Positions 35,274 to 44,871 of a stretch of DNA of 64,000 bases are shown one piece after another (the stretch's first letter is position 1; each line of letters opens with the position of its first letter). A program made the position numbers and the translations under genes. The DNA comes from Mariniflexile sp. AS56 (GTDB lineage: Bacteria > Bacteroidota > Bacteroidia > Flavobacteriales > Flavobacteriaceae). The notes under the pieces were generated by a model that was not told where the DNA came from, ran no database searches, and was given only the letters and a program-made list of their open reading frames with translations. Location of the stretch: NCBI RefSeq assembly GCF_030552475.1, contig NZ_JAUPED010000001.1, positions 1-64,000 of the forward strand, in the 5' to 3' direction.

Positions 35274-35678
35274 TTTGTTTTTCGCTTTACTGATATCTAC
35301 CCCAAGAAATCACCTATTATTAGGACGCTTCTTTTTTAATAAACGGTCTCAATTCAAGTACTTCCCTACTCTACATCTATCATTTTTACAAAAAACATAA
35401 AATTTAAAACCCTAACTGTTTGGTAATTAGGTTTTATTTAGTAATTTTAGTACAATCTCTACTTCTAATTATAGCAACACTCTCAAAACAACTTTTTTAA
35501 TAGCGCATGCCTATAAAACTCATTTGCATAAATGGCTTTTACACGCATACATTTCATATTGACCTAACACCAATAAATTCGGCTGCTAGGTATTTTATTT
35601 TTTATAAATCTAAAATGAAATTGCTATGATATCAAAAAGAATCACCTTGACTCCTTTGAACGGTATAAAAACTAACCT
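35274..35678. other. Intergenic region upstream of the CHAT cluster
   Basis: 405 bases without a supported gene. An imperfect hairpin, AAAACCCTAA (35406-35415) with TTAGGTTTT (35427-35435), may terminate the cysS-yidD transcript. No clear TAnnTTTG element is visible close to the 35679 ATG, so the promoter of the large downstream gene is not identified. Confidence 0.4.
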
Positions 35679-38600
35679 ATGACTAAAACAGCCAAAATAG
35701 TCGGAGTAAAACGGGATGTTACCTCTGCCACTTACAGTATCCCAGATACACTAGAGCAAAAGTTTGAACTAAAAACTTATATTGAAGTTGCGGCAACACG
35801 TTCTGGCAACGAAACAAACACGGTTTCACTGGAAGAAAATGATTTAATTGTAATTCAGTTTACCGATCAAACCGAGTGGATAGGTCATCCAGAGGATGTT
35901 CAAGCTATTTATGATAAAAGCACTTTATCGCAGCGTTCTATAACTAACGAAGACTATATTTTTGATATTCAAATAATTTCTGAAGATTCTACTCGCGGAT
36001 TTATAAAACGTGCTTTAATAAAAGTGTTCAGCGTGTTCTCCCCCAAAAGCGCCGCTGTAGGTATGGAATTATTAGGGAAATCTTACGATAAAAAAATACA
36101 ACCGCATCCTGGATTATACCTATTCGATGCTAACTTCAACAAAAAACTTTATAAAGAAACAACTAACACAGCACTACCATATTTATTATTGCTTCATGGT
36201 ACCTTATCCTCATCTACTGATGCCTTTTTCAAATTAAATAACAATAATAAAGCTTGGAAAGACATTGTTTCCATTTACGGAAATCGAATTTTAGCCTTAG
36301 ATCATTATACGCTATCGGTTAGTCCGCTTCAAAATGCTCTCGACTTTCTAAATGAATGCCCCAATAAATGTACCATTGATATTTTAAGTCATTCGCGAGG
36401 TGGCTTGATAGCCGATATTTTAGCAAAATGCGATTACAGAAATGCTGTTACAGGGTTTAGCAAACAAGAAATTGCCATTTTAAAAACCAAGGAAGAAGAA
36501 AGCAACCAACAGTTAATGATAGACATCAATGCGGTTGCAAAACGAAAAAAAATCACCATAAACAAAGTAGTTCGGGTAGCAGCTCCTGCTAGCGGAACCA
36601 CCATTCTATCGCGAAGAATAGATCATTTTTTCAACTTACTTTTAAATGCTGCTTCTTTAGCTTTTGGTATAACAAATCCACTATATCACAATGTAAAAGG
36701 GTTTCTTTTAGAACTTGTAAGTCAGAAAGAAAACCCTGAAATTTTACCAGGTTTAAACGCCATGATGCCGGAATCACTATTTCAGAAAATGATGAATATA
36801 TCCGATACGGTTGTGGTGAGTGACTTGTATAATGTTGCTGGAGATTCGGATGTTGGCGGTATTAATTTCAGTTCTTTAAAAGTGATACTCGCCAATCTAT
36901 TTTACCGAGAAGCTAACGATTTAGTGGTTGATACCAGACGTATGGAACATGGCGTTATTAGAAAAGATGGTATGTACAAGTTTCTATCTAAAGGCAGTAG
37001 CACCAATCATTTTAATTATTTTTCAGCCGAAGATGCCGCATGTACTGCGATTCTAAATGCGCTTAACGCCAAAGAGCCCGTCCAAGCCACTCTATTTACT
37101 AAAGAACTTTACACAGAAGGTAAACGAGGCATCTTATTAGACGCCCTTTCGTTAGAAGGTATTCGTATTTACCCAGAAAAAATAACCCGAGATGTCGTTA
37201 TTTTAGTTCCTGGAATTATGGGCTCTACCCTAGCCCGAAACGACGAGAACCAATGGGTAGATATGCGAAAAATAAATGATGGTGCTATTTCAAAAAACCT
37301 CAACATTAGCGCAGACAAAGTTGAAGCAAACGGTGTTATTAAAAAATATTATAACGAATTAGCTGAACATTTATCAGGACAATATGACATTATAACCATG
37401 CAATTCGATTGGCGAAAATCACTAAAAGAAGCTGCGAAAAATTTAAAGAATGAAATAGAAAACATCACTAAAAATCACAATGTTAAAATCCACATTATAG
37501 CGCATTCTATGGGCGGTTTATTGGTACGCCAGTTTATGATGGACTTTCCTGATGTTTGGAGTAAATTCAAACAAAACGAATTCAACAAATTCGTGATGCT
37601 TGGCACCCCTTGGTTAGGGTCCTATTTAATAATGGAAGTGCTAACGGGCCATAGCCGACGTGTTAAACAATTAGCTGCCATCGATTTTAAAAATGACAGA
37701 GGTGACCTTCTGAAAATTTTCTGGAAATACCCTGGTATTTTTGAATTACTTCCTATTGAAGAAACAACAAATCGCCCTTTTTGGGATACTACTTTTTGGC
37801 AAGATTTAGATAAAAAAGCCAACCTAAAAGACATGCCAAACCCCGACAGTAATACGAAATCTCTGGGGGATTTTAAAACATTTAGGGACACGGTATTGGA
37901 GTTTACCAAAAACTTAACGATCGCCGATTTTAAGAATATTTATTATATATGTGGACAGGCAGACAAAACAGTTTTCGATTATACGCTTCAAAACAGATTC
38001 CTTGCCCGTACTAAAAAACTAGTTTATAAAGCAACCTCTTATGGAGATGGAAGTGTTACTTGGGAAACAGGCATTCCTAAGCAGCTACTAAACAGCAGCA
38101 ATCTGTATTACACCCATACCTCTCATGGCGATTTAGCAAATGAAACCTATATTTTTCAAGGTATTTCAGACATATTATCTACAGGAAGCACGAACCGACT
38201 GAACACCCAAAAACCAACATCGCGCGGAGGCGAGATTATCTCAGAAATTTATGAATCAGCAGAACCTTCATATAACTCAGAAGCAGTGGTTGATGCCTTA
38301 TTCGACATAAAAAAACAAAGTAAACCAGAAGTTGATTCTTTTAACGTGAAGGTTATTCATGGAGATCTCAAAGTATCATCGTACCCGCTCATGGTAGGTC
38401 ACTTCTATATGGATCTTATTTTAAGTTCTGAAAAAGCGCTAGACGTTTACCTAAATAACCGTCTATCACAGCGGCTAAGTATTGGCTATTACCCTGGTAA
38501 AATTGGAGAAAGCGAGGTGTTTTTCAACCTAAACACCCAACCTAAAGGCGCCATTATTTGCGGACTGGGAGACAGCGATTCACTTACCTCTTATTTACTT

Positions 38601-41021
38601 TCAAAATCTGTTAAGCAAGCCGTACTTAAATACGCCATGTTTATGCGCGATAACTATACCTTGCCAAGAGCGAAACAGTATGCCTCTGGCGTTTCGTTTG
38701 TTTTAATGGGCATTGGCTATGGCAAACTACCTATTGAAGACTCTGTTAAAGGCATTTTACTAGGTGTCGCAAAAGCAAATAAGCACATTAAAGAAACAGG
38801 TGAAGGTTTGAAACCTATTACAGATATTGAACTTATCAACTACTACGAATCTATAGCCAGTGAAACTTATTTCAGTCTTACAAGATTGCATGATACTGAC
38901 AATCGTATTGTTTTCGATTTAAACCGAGGTATTACACGTCGTGCTGGTGCCAAAAAGAAAAAAGTGTTCCATAATAATGATTATGATTGGTGGTACAACC
39001 TTCATATAAATAGTTTAAAAAATAATGGAGCACAATGCAAATCGGAAAACGATGTGGATGGTTTTAAATATTACTCTTCAAATGGACTAGCACGGGTGGA
39101 ACAAGAAATGGTAGGCATTGGTTTGCACAAAATAAACCATTTATTAGAAGAAATGTCAACCAGTTCTTCATGGGATAAAAGGTTATCAAAATCCCTATTC
39201 GAAATGCTTGTTCCAAACGATTTTAAAAACATATTTAGAGACCAAAACAATTTGGTTTTAAAGTTAGATAAATATGCGGCTCAAATTCCATGGGAATTAT
39301 TGCATGATAGCAACACCTCGGAAACTCCCGCTTCAGTAACCTCTAGTTTTATTAGACAATTGGTCACAGAAGATTCGGTTCGTTACAATCAAGTCTCTTT
39401 AAACAACATCGAAGCTTTTGTTGTTGGAGACCCTATGTATAATCAAGAAAACTTGCCACCATTACCTGCTGCCAAAGCGGAATCTGAATGGGTGGCACAA
39501 AATCTAAAAAAAGCCAATTACAATGTCAATGCATTAATAAATTCTAATGCTAAAAACATCATGATGGAGCTTTTTAGCAAACATTATAAAATTATGCACT
39601 TTGCAGGACATGGCGTGTACGACCCTGAACATTGTAATGTGGGTATTGCCATAGGAAGCGGTATTTGCATAGATCCAGCCATGATAAACCAAATAGGTTA
39701 TGTTCCCGAATTCATTTTCATAAACTGCTGTTATTCGGGTGTTTTAAAAGCGGAAGACGACATTTACAGTCAAAACCGTTACCATTTGGCTGCCAATATT
39801 GGTACACAACTTATTGAAATGGGTGTAAAAGCCATTGTAATTTCTGGTTGGGCGGTCGACGATGGTGCTGCGCGTGTTTTCGCCGAAACCTTCTATCAAA
39901 AAATGTTTCAAGGCTATAATTTTGGAGACGCCGTACAACTTGCGCGTTTTAAATGCCATCAAGAACACCCTAGAACCAATACATGGGGAGCGTATCAATG
40001 TTATGGAAATCAATTTTATAAATTCAGAAATAGTAAAAAATCCAGTCAGCAAAACCATGAATACGTGGTCGCATCACAAGTACATACCGATTTAGACAAT
40101 CTACTCATTTCAATTCGGGACAAAAAAGAAAACAAAACCACAGCGCTTGTTGCACTAGACGCCTATTTAGATCGCGCTCAAGAATCTAATTTACTCGACG
40201 CGATGGTGCTAGAAAAAGAAGCCATGATTTATGATGAATTAGGCATGGTAGATGTTGCCTACCAAAAATACAAAGGTTTATTTGAGTTTGATAACGGCAA
40301 TTATTCCATTAAAGCTCTAGAACAATATTGTTTTTTACAATCGCACTTACTAAAAACCAATATGCTGGAAGTCTTAAAATCAAAAAAAGGCAATGAAGCA
40401 ACGAGTACCATTTCAGCATATCTCGATGAAATAAAACTGCTTACGCTTGCTGGTAGAAATGCCAGTAGATTAAATATTGTAGGCGATGCTTATAAGCAAA
40501 CTGCCAAATACCTAAAGGGTCAAGAAAAAATAGACCAATTAAAAATAGCTTATAACTACTATCAAGAAGCATTAGCTATTTCTAAAGACAAGTATGGCGG
40601 ACAATACCTCAACGCCATTTCTAATATGATTTACCTAGGTCATATTTTAGAGCTTCTAGGTGATGATAAATTACTAAATAGACTTAAAGAAAATAAAGGT
40701 TTTGAAAATGTTACAAATATTGAAAAATACCTAAAAGATTTTTACAAAGAACTTGATGATTTTGATAAAGTGGACCTGGACATTTCCGTCCTGATAGGAA
40801 TGACTGAAATTAGTTATGCCATTTTACTCCTTAATAATGAAAACCATCAAGACCAAACTATATTAAAATGGTATAAAGAAATTTTCCAACTCTTGTATAG
40901 TCCTCGATACATAAACATTGAAATTTCTCAAATAGATTTCTTGTTAGACTATGTAACGACTAAAAATGTTAAGGAGTCTTTGAATTTTATAAAAAATGAG
41001 TTAATCAAACTATTAAATTAA
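35679..41021 (+). CDS. Giant CHAT protease fused to two alpha/beta-hydrolase (lipase-like) domains and a helical tail
   Basis: A 1,780-residue protein with no signal peptide. Residues about 160-420: first alpha/beta hydrolase, with LLLHGTLSSS and a nucleophile elbow ILSHSRGG (Ser239). Residues about 500-830: second hydrolase of the LCAT/PGAP1 type, with LVPGIMGSTLAR, elbow IIAHSMGG (Ser610), GDGSVTWETG (Asp790) and YTHTSHGDL (His816), a full catalytic triad. Residues about 900-1040: unassigned domain with AIICGLGDSDSLTSYLLSK. Residues about 1185-1450: CHAT caspase-like protease: QIPWELLHD, MHFAGHG (His1311) and FINCCYSG (Cys1351). Residues about 1465-1780: helical TPR-like tail. Three hydrolytic centres in one chain suggest an effector or stress-triggered enzyme. 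It heads a rightward four-gene cluster. Domain calls are solid; the biological role is unknown. Confidence 0.9.
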   Translation: MTKTAKIVGVKRDVTSATYSIPDTLEQKFELKTYIEVAATRSGNETNTVSLEENDLIVIQFTDQTEWIGHPEDVQAIYDKSTLSQRSITNEDYIFDIQIISEDSTRGFIKRALIKVFSVFSPKSAAVGMELLGKSYDKKIQPHPGLYLFDANFNKKLYKETTNTALPYLLLLHGTLSSSTDAFFKLNNNNKAWKDIVSIYGNRILALDHYTLSVSPLQNALDFLNECPNKCTIDILSHSRGGLIADILAKCDYRNAVTGFSKQEIAILKTKEEESNQQLMIDINAVAKRKKITINKVVRVAAPASGTTILSRRIDHFFNLLLNAASLAFGITNPLYHNVKGFLLELVSQKENPEILPGLNAMMPESLFQKMMNISDTVVVSDLYNVAGDSDVGGINFSSLKVILANLFYREANDLVVDTRRMEHGVIRKDGMYKFLSKGSSTNHFNYFSAEDAACTAILNALNAKEPVQATLFTKELYTEGKRGILLDALSLEGIRIYPEKITRDVVILVPGIMGSTLARNDENQWVDMRKINDGAISKNLNISADKVEANGVIKKYYNELAEHLSGQYDIITMQFDWRKSLKEAAKNLKNEIENITKNHNVKIHIIAHSMGGLLVRQFMMDFPDVWSKFKQNEFNKFVMLGTPWLGSYLIMEVLTGHSRRVKQLAAIDFKNDRGDLLKIFWKYPGIFELLPIEETTNRPFWDTTFWQDLDKKANLKDMPNPDSNTKSLGDFKTFRDTVLEFTKNLTIADFKNIYYICGQADKTVFDYTLQNRFLARTKKLVYKATSYGDGSVTWETGIPKQLLNSSNLYYTHTSHGDLANETYIFQGISDILSTGSTNRLNTQKPTSRGGEIISEIYESAEPSYNSEAVVDALFDIKKQSKPEVDSFNVKVIHGDLKVSSYPLMVGHFYMDLILSSEKALDVYLNNRLSQRLSIGYYPGKIGESEVFFNLNTQPKGAIICGLGDSDSLTSYLLSKSVKQAVLKYAMFMRDNYTLPRAKQYASGVSFVLMGIGYGKLPIEDSVKGILLGVAKANKHIKETGEGLKPITDIELINYYESIASETYFSLTRLHDTDNRIVFDLNRGITRRAGAKKKKVFHNNDYDWWYNLHINSLKNNGAQCKSENDVDGFKYYSSNGLARVEQEMVGIGLHKINHLLEEMSTSSSWDKRLSKSLFEMLVPNDFKNIFRDQNNLVLKLDKYAAQIPWELLHDSNTSETPASVTSSFIRQLVTEDSVRYNQVSLNNIEAFVVGDPMYNQENLPPLPAAKAESEWVAQNLKKANYNVNALINSNAKNIMMELFSKHYKIMHFAGHGVYDPEHCNVGIAIGSGICIDPAMINQIGYVPEFIFINCCYSGVLKAEDDIYSQNRYHLAANIGTQLIEMGVKAIVISGWAVDDGAARVFAETFYQKMFQGYNFGDAVQLARFKCHQEHPRTNTWGAYQCYGNQFYKFRNSKKSSQQNHEYVVASQVHTDLDNLLISIRDKKENKTTALVALDAYLDRAQESNLLDAMVLEKEAMIYDELGMVDVAYQKYKGLFEFDNGNYSIKALEQYCFLQSHLLKTNMLEVLKSKKGNEATSTISAYLDEIKLLTLAGRNASRLNIVGDAYKQTAKYLKGQEKIDQLKIAYNYYQEALAISKDKYGGQYLNAISNMIYLGHILELLGDDKLLNRLKENKGFENVTNIEKYLKDFYKELDDFDKVDLDISVLIGMTEISYAILLLNNENHQDQTILKWYKEIFQLLYSPRYINIEISQIDFLLDYVTTKNVKESLNFIKNELIKLLN

Positions 41022-41026
41022 AAATT

Positions 41027-42262
41027 ATGGCAGTATTTTATTTAGGAGATTGCGACGCAGGTTCACAACCGCAAAACAGACAATTATACCTTAAACCTTT
41101 TCACACAGATGGTTTACTTGTAGGCAAAGTATCATTTAGAGATGACGATAGAACAAAATGGCGTTCGTTTCGTGAAGACTCGGGCAAGCACGTTTCAAAA
41201 TTACAGCATTTTTTACATAAGGCTGGTTTTATGCCTCGCGCTTCTTTTGATGGGGTTTTTGGCTATGTAACACAAGCTGCGGTTAGATTATTTCAAGAAT
41301 ATGTAAGAAGCATAGAGCATGTTAAAGATATGGTGCCCGATGGTATTGTAGGGAACGGAACCATGAAACATGTAGAACGTTGGCAACAAGAAAATAAAGT
41401 AGCAGAATGGGGCACTAGAAACGCAAATAACCCTACAAAACAATATACTGATTGGATGGATTTATTGCAGCAAGCAAAGCGTCATTATGAAGCTAACCCT
41501 GGCCCCGTACTTAAACATTTAAATGGTATTTCTAAAACTTATGCCACTAGAAAACCTTCAGATTGGACGTTCAAAACTAGCGATATTCACCTTATAGGTG
41601 TTAGAAGAAACCAAACCCAAAGTACTACCAGACGCGAGAATGACGATTTATTCTTTCTACTTATAAACGGCATGGTATTTACTTTTTGGGGTTCTACAGA
41701 TTCTAGTGTAAACATGGCAGAAAGAAAGGACGAAGCCTTTTTAATAGAAGGTCAACATGAATACCGCTTTGGGTGGCACAAAATCTCAGTAGAACAAAAA
41801 ATTTACCGAGCTCTAAAACCTAAAGACCCGAATGGTGTTATGATTTTAAGAGATTGGGATAACGACAATGCCCTAACCGATGCCGATTTAAAAGTAACAG
41901 ATAGTAACGGCAAACTAAAAGGCATTCAAGTAAACCCTTCTATAAATATACATTGGTCAGGTATTGGAACCTCCAATTACTCTGCAGGGTGCCAAGTAAT
42001 TGCTGGTAAAAGCTATATAAACCATAATAACGAGCTACAAGATTGCTCCAAATTTGCATCTTCTAGTTACAGCGGACTTACAGATTCAAATAAACAAACT
42101 AAAGGCGCTTATAATATGCTTACCGATTTAATTTTATGCTACGCACCACCTCATGTTACTAGTATTTTCTATACACTAGGTCGAGAAGATTCGTTAGCCT
42201 TATCAAATAATTTCGGTGCTGAATTCGCTACAAATGTTTTAAAACGCTTGAAATCTGTTTAA
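41027..42262 (+). CDS. Peptidoglycan-binding protein with YkuD-like His/Cys active-site motif
   Basis: A 411-residue protein starting 5 bases after the CHAT gene stop. Residues about 50-125 form a PG_binding_1 domain (SKLQHFLHKAGFMPRASFDG, then VTQAAVRLFQEYVRS). The C-terminal half carries NIHWSGIGTSNYSAGCQVIAG (split: His309, then SAGC with Cys322). This spacing recalls the His...Ser-x-Gly-Cys active site of L,D-transpeptidases (YkuD) and related Cys hydrolases. No signal peptide is visible, so if it works on the cell wall it must leave the cell by another route or act after lysis. Cotranscription with the CHAT gene is near certain from spacing. Catalytic assignment is inference. Confidence 0.75.
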   Translation: MAVFYLGDCDAGSQPQNRQLYLKPFHTDGLLVGKVSFRDDDRTKWRSFREDSGKHVSKLQHFLHKAGFMPRASFDGVFGYVTQAAVRLFQEYVRSIEHVKDMVPDGIVGNGTMKHVERWQQENKVAEWGTRNANNPTKQYTDWMDLLQQAKRHYEANPGPVLKHLNGISKTYATRKPSDWTFKTSDIHLIGVRRNQTQSTTRRENDDLFFLLINGMVFTFWGSTDSSVNMAERKDEAFLIEGQHEYRFGWHKISVEQKIYRALKPKDPNGVMILRDWDNDNALTDADLKVTDSNGKLKGIQVNPSINIHWSGIGTSNYSAGCQVIAGKSYINHNNELQDCSKFASSSYSGLTDSNKQTKGAYNMLTDLILCYAPPHVTSIFYTLGREDSLALSNNFGAEFATNVLKRLKSV

Positions 42263-42365
42263 ATCAATAAAAACTATGAAATGAGCATGCTACCAATTTT
42301 ATTTCTCCAAAGAGTGATTAGTAGCGAATAGCATGTATCCAATACTAAACAATAAATGTAATCAC

Positions 42366-42716
42366 ATGAAAACCAAAGTCAATCTAATCGTTTTATTCAC
42401 CACATGCTTCCTTCTTACCTCCTGTTATTCCGTAAGGTTAAGAAGCATAAATGGTACGCCACAACCCGACCCTATTTCGAATCGAGATGATTATTATAGA
42501 CATATGGAAGTGGTGGAAATTGATACGGTTATTAAAATTGATCTCACTTCTAAAGATTTCACATACCTAATCAAAGAAACCGATAAATGTAAAACAGGTA
42601 AACTACATACCGTAGAATTTAGAAATACCTTTGAAGGTTCGTTATTAAGTATGGTCACTTTTGGACGAAAACGTAAAATGAAAATTAAATACGTGTGTAT
42701 GAAACCAGCAAATTAA
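42366..42716 (+). CDS. Small lipoprotein of unknown function
   Basis: A 116-residue lipoprotein when started at ATG 42366 (MKTKVNLIVLFTTCFLLTSC; lipobox LLTSC at Cys20). The frame also opens at 42333, but that would place 11 extra residues before the signal peptide. The mature part contains YSVRLRSINGTPQPDPISN and ends in a basic KRKMKIKYVCMKPAN. It superficially resembles Bor/Iss-type small lipoproteins but I cannot assign it. It sits 4 bases before the FAD oxidoreductase gene, as part of the CHAT cluster. Confidence 0.75.
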   Translation: MKTKVNLIVLFTTCFLLTSCYSVRLRSINGTPQPDPISNRDDYYRHMEVVEIDTVIKIDLTSKDFTYLIKETDKCKTGKLHTVEFRNTFEGSLLSMVTFGRKRKMKIKYVCMKPAN

Positions 42717-42720
42717 CATT

Positions 42721-44331
42721 ATGGCAACTACAAAAACTCGCAACCTAAAAGAATGGGACACCTTGCATAACAATGGCCCTTTTCCGCTGAAAAAACTTTA
42801 CATCACAGAATTAGAAGGTGATGGAAATATGCCCAATAAAATAGACCGTTTTAATGATGCTGCGAAAGAAATTCGCAGGCTTATTAAAGAAACCAAAGAT
42901 GCCCATCAAGGTTTTAGAGCGTATGGGTCGGCATGGTCTATGAATCATATTGCCCACCATAAAGACCGCATGCACTATAATGGCTTTATGAATATCCATA
43001 TGCCGATGCCTGCAGAAAATTGTCATACCAACTCAAATTTTGATACTTCCAATTTATTTTTGTTTGAATGTGGCACCACTATTAAACGGGTCTCTGAAGT
43101 GCTTTCTGCTCACGGAAAATCTTTAAAAACAACAGGAGCCAGTAATGGGCAAACCCTAGCGGGTTGTATTTCAACAGGGGTTCACGGTTCCGCCTTTCAA
43201 GTTGGCTCCGTTCAAGATTATGTTGTAGGCCTAAATTTAATTATAGGACCTAACCCAAATGATGTGGTGTATTTAGAACGCCATACCCAACCGGCGTTAA
43301 CCGACACCTTTGCTAAAAAAATAAGTGCAAGAATCATACGAAACGACCACCTTTTTAATGCAGCCTTAGTTGGTTTAGGAGGCTTTGGCTTTGTACACGG
43401 TATTGTTATAGAAGCAGAACCTCGGTTTTTATTAAAGCGTTACGTAAAAAAAATAGATAAAGAAGTAGCACTCAAACTTGCAGACACACTTGATTTTAAA
43501 AATTCGTCGTTTAAAATTCCTGAAGAAACCACTGCAGATGGTTTTGGGGCAACCCCATACCATTATAAAGTTTTTATAAATCAATATAGTAAAGAGCCCA
43601 GCTATGTGGTAGAATTGATGTTTAAAAAACCATTTAAAACAGATTATAAAGACCCTTTCCCAATTATAAAACAATCACTCTATCGCGATTTAATTCACCT
43701 ATTCACTAAAATGGCAGAGAAGTGCCCAAAAAGTATTCCATGGTTAGTAAAACAATTACGTAAAACTATTTTACCGACGGTAGATGATGAATTAATTGGC
43801 ACACTGCCAGAAATATTTTGGGATGCTCCCTATCAAGGCCCCGCATTTGCATGTTCGGTTGGTGTAGACCATAAAAACTCATCAAAAGCATTAAAATTAC
43901 TTGCGGATTTAACAAATAACGAAGGACCTATCCCCGGCATTTTTGCGATGCGTTTTGTTAAACAAACCAAAGCCACATTAGGATTTACAAAATTCCCAAT
44001 AACCTGTATGCTAGAAATTGACGGTGTATTATGGAAAAAAACAAGGAAAATAATGAGCCTAACCGAATATTCAAAACGAATTATAGAAGTGTTGAAGCAA
44101 AACAACATCCCGTTTACTATTCATTGGGGCAAAAATAGCGATTGGTCATATCCTCAATTAGTGAATCACATGTTTGGTGCTAGCACCATTAAAACATGGA
44201 AATCATACAGAAATGCTTTATTAGGTGATGAAATGGCAGCATTATTTTCAAACGATTTTTTACATGATACGGGCTTAGCTGAAAAAGACATGAATATGGA
44301 TGTAGACGAAGATTTAATTGCGTCGTTATAA
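42721..44331 (+). CDS. FAD-dependent oxidoreductase of the VAO/sugar-lactone oxidase type
   Basis: A 536-residue flavoprotein. Residues about 40-230 are a FAD_binding_4 (PCMH-type) domain: RAYGSAWSMNHIA, LFECGTTIKRVSEVLSAHGK, GASNGQTLAGCISTGVHGS and GLGGFGFVHGIVIEAEPR, the flavin-binding signatures of aldonolactone/alditol oxidases. The C-terminal half is a substrate-binding domain ending in PFTIHWGKNSDW. The His at STGVHGS is at the position that carries covalent flavin in some relatives. No signal peptide. Last gene of the CHAT cluster, 4 bases after the lipoprotein stop. Substrate unknown; it may produce hydrogen peroxide (inference from family). Confidence 0.85.
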   Translation: MATTKTRNLKEWDTLHNNGPFPLKKLYITELEGDGNMPNKIDRFNDAAKEIRRLIKETKDAHQGFRAYGSAWSMNHIAHHKDRMHYNGFMNIHMPMPAENCHTNSNFDTSNLFLFECGTTIKRVSEVLSAHGKSLKTTGASNGQTLAGCISTGVHGSAFQVGSVQDYVVGLNLIIGPNPNDVVYLERHTQPALTDTFAKKISARIIRNDHLFNAALVGLGGFGFVHGIVIEAEPRFLLKRYVKKIDKEVALKLADTLDFKNSSFKIPEETTADGFGATPYHYKVFINQYSKEPSYVVELMFKKPFKTDYKDPFPIIKQSLYRDLIHLFTKMAEKCPKSIPWLVKQLRKTILPTVDDELIGTLPEIFWDAPYQGPAFACSVGVDHKNSSKALKLLADLTNNEGPIPGIFAMRFVKQTKATLGFTKFPITCMLEIDGVLWKKTRKIMSLTEYSKRIIEVLKQNNIPFTIHWGKNSDWSYPQLVNHMFGASTIKTWKSYRNALLGDEMAALFSNDFLHDTGLAEKDMNMDVDEDLIASL

Positions 44332-44450
44332 CAAGACACTCTGGAAGTTGAAAACCAATCCGACAAAATCACTAGAATCGTTTTAAACGCTTCGGAAGGA
44401 AAACTCGTTTTGAGTTTTGACAAAACAATCAAAAAACATCCTTACCATTG

Positions 44451-44855
44451 TTATTTTGATGACTCAGCCAATGCAGTTAAAACCGACATGGCTTTAATTG
44501 CATCGCCTGTACCAACAAATATATGATCGTGATAATAGCCCGCAACGACATTGCAACTTATATTATGTTCTGTAAGTGCATTGGAAAATGCAGCTGTTAA
44601 ACCAACGGCTTCCAATGAAGAATGAATCAATAAGGTTATCCAAGCAGCTACAAAGTGATACTCTAAATGTAATGCATCGGCTTGACTTCTCTCCAACACA
44701 ACAGTAACACCTTCTTTCTCTTTAAATTCAAATAAAGTAATTTCTCTTGGTATTACGCTTACATCTTTAACGGTTGTAAAAACATACGCTCCGTCGTTTA
44801 ATTCAGGAGTCATACTCGCTATTAACTTTGATAAATTAGTTTCACCTTTCACCAC
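44451..44855 (-). CDS. ACT-domain protein
   Basis: A 134-residue cytosolic protein with two ACT-like modules of the ACT_7/DUF2241 type. The first has DGAYVFTTVKDVSVIPREIT and the second AWITLLIHSSLEAVGLTAAF followed by NVVAGYYHDHIFVGTGDA. Such proteins probably bind amino acids or act on them allosterically; no enzyme domain is attached. Starts with GTG (44855 or the next codon), as no ATG is available. Separated by 16 bases from pepD, which lies upstream on the same strand, so the pair is likely an operon. Confidence 0.85.
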   Translation of the reverse strand: MVKGETNLSKLIASMTPELNDGAYVFTTVKDVSVIPREITLFEFKEKEGVTVVLERSQADALHLEYHFVAAWITLLIHSSLEAVGLTAAFSNALTEHNISCNVVAGYYHDHIFVGTGDAIKAMSVLTALAESSK

Positions 44856-44871
44856 AATAATTCAAATTAAA

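Noticed and set aside
35274-35678. Riboswitch or small RNA ahead of the CHAT cluster
   Set aside because: Only one weak hairpin is visible and no known riboswitch core could be recognised.
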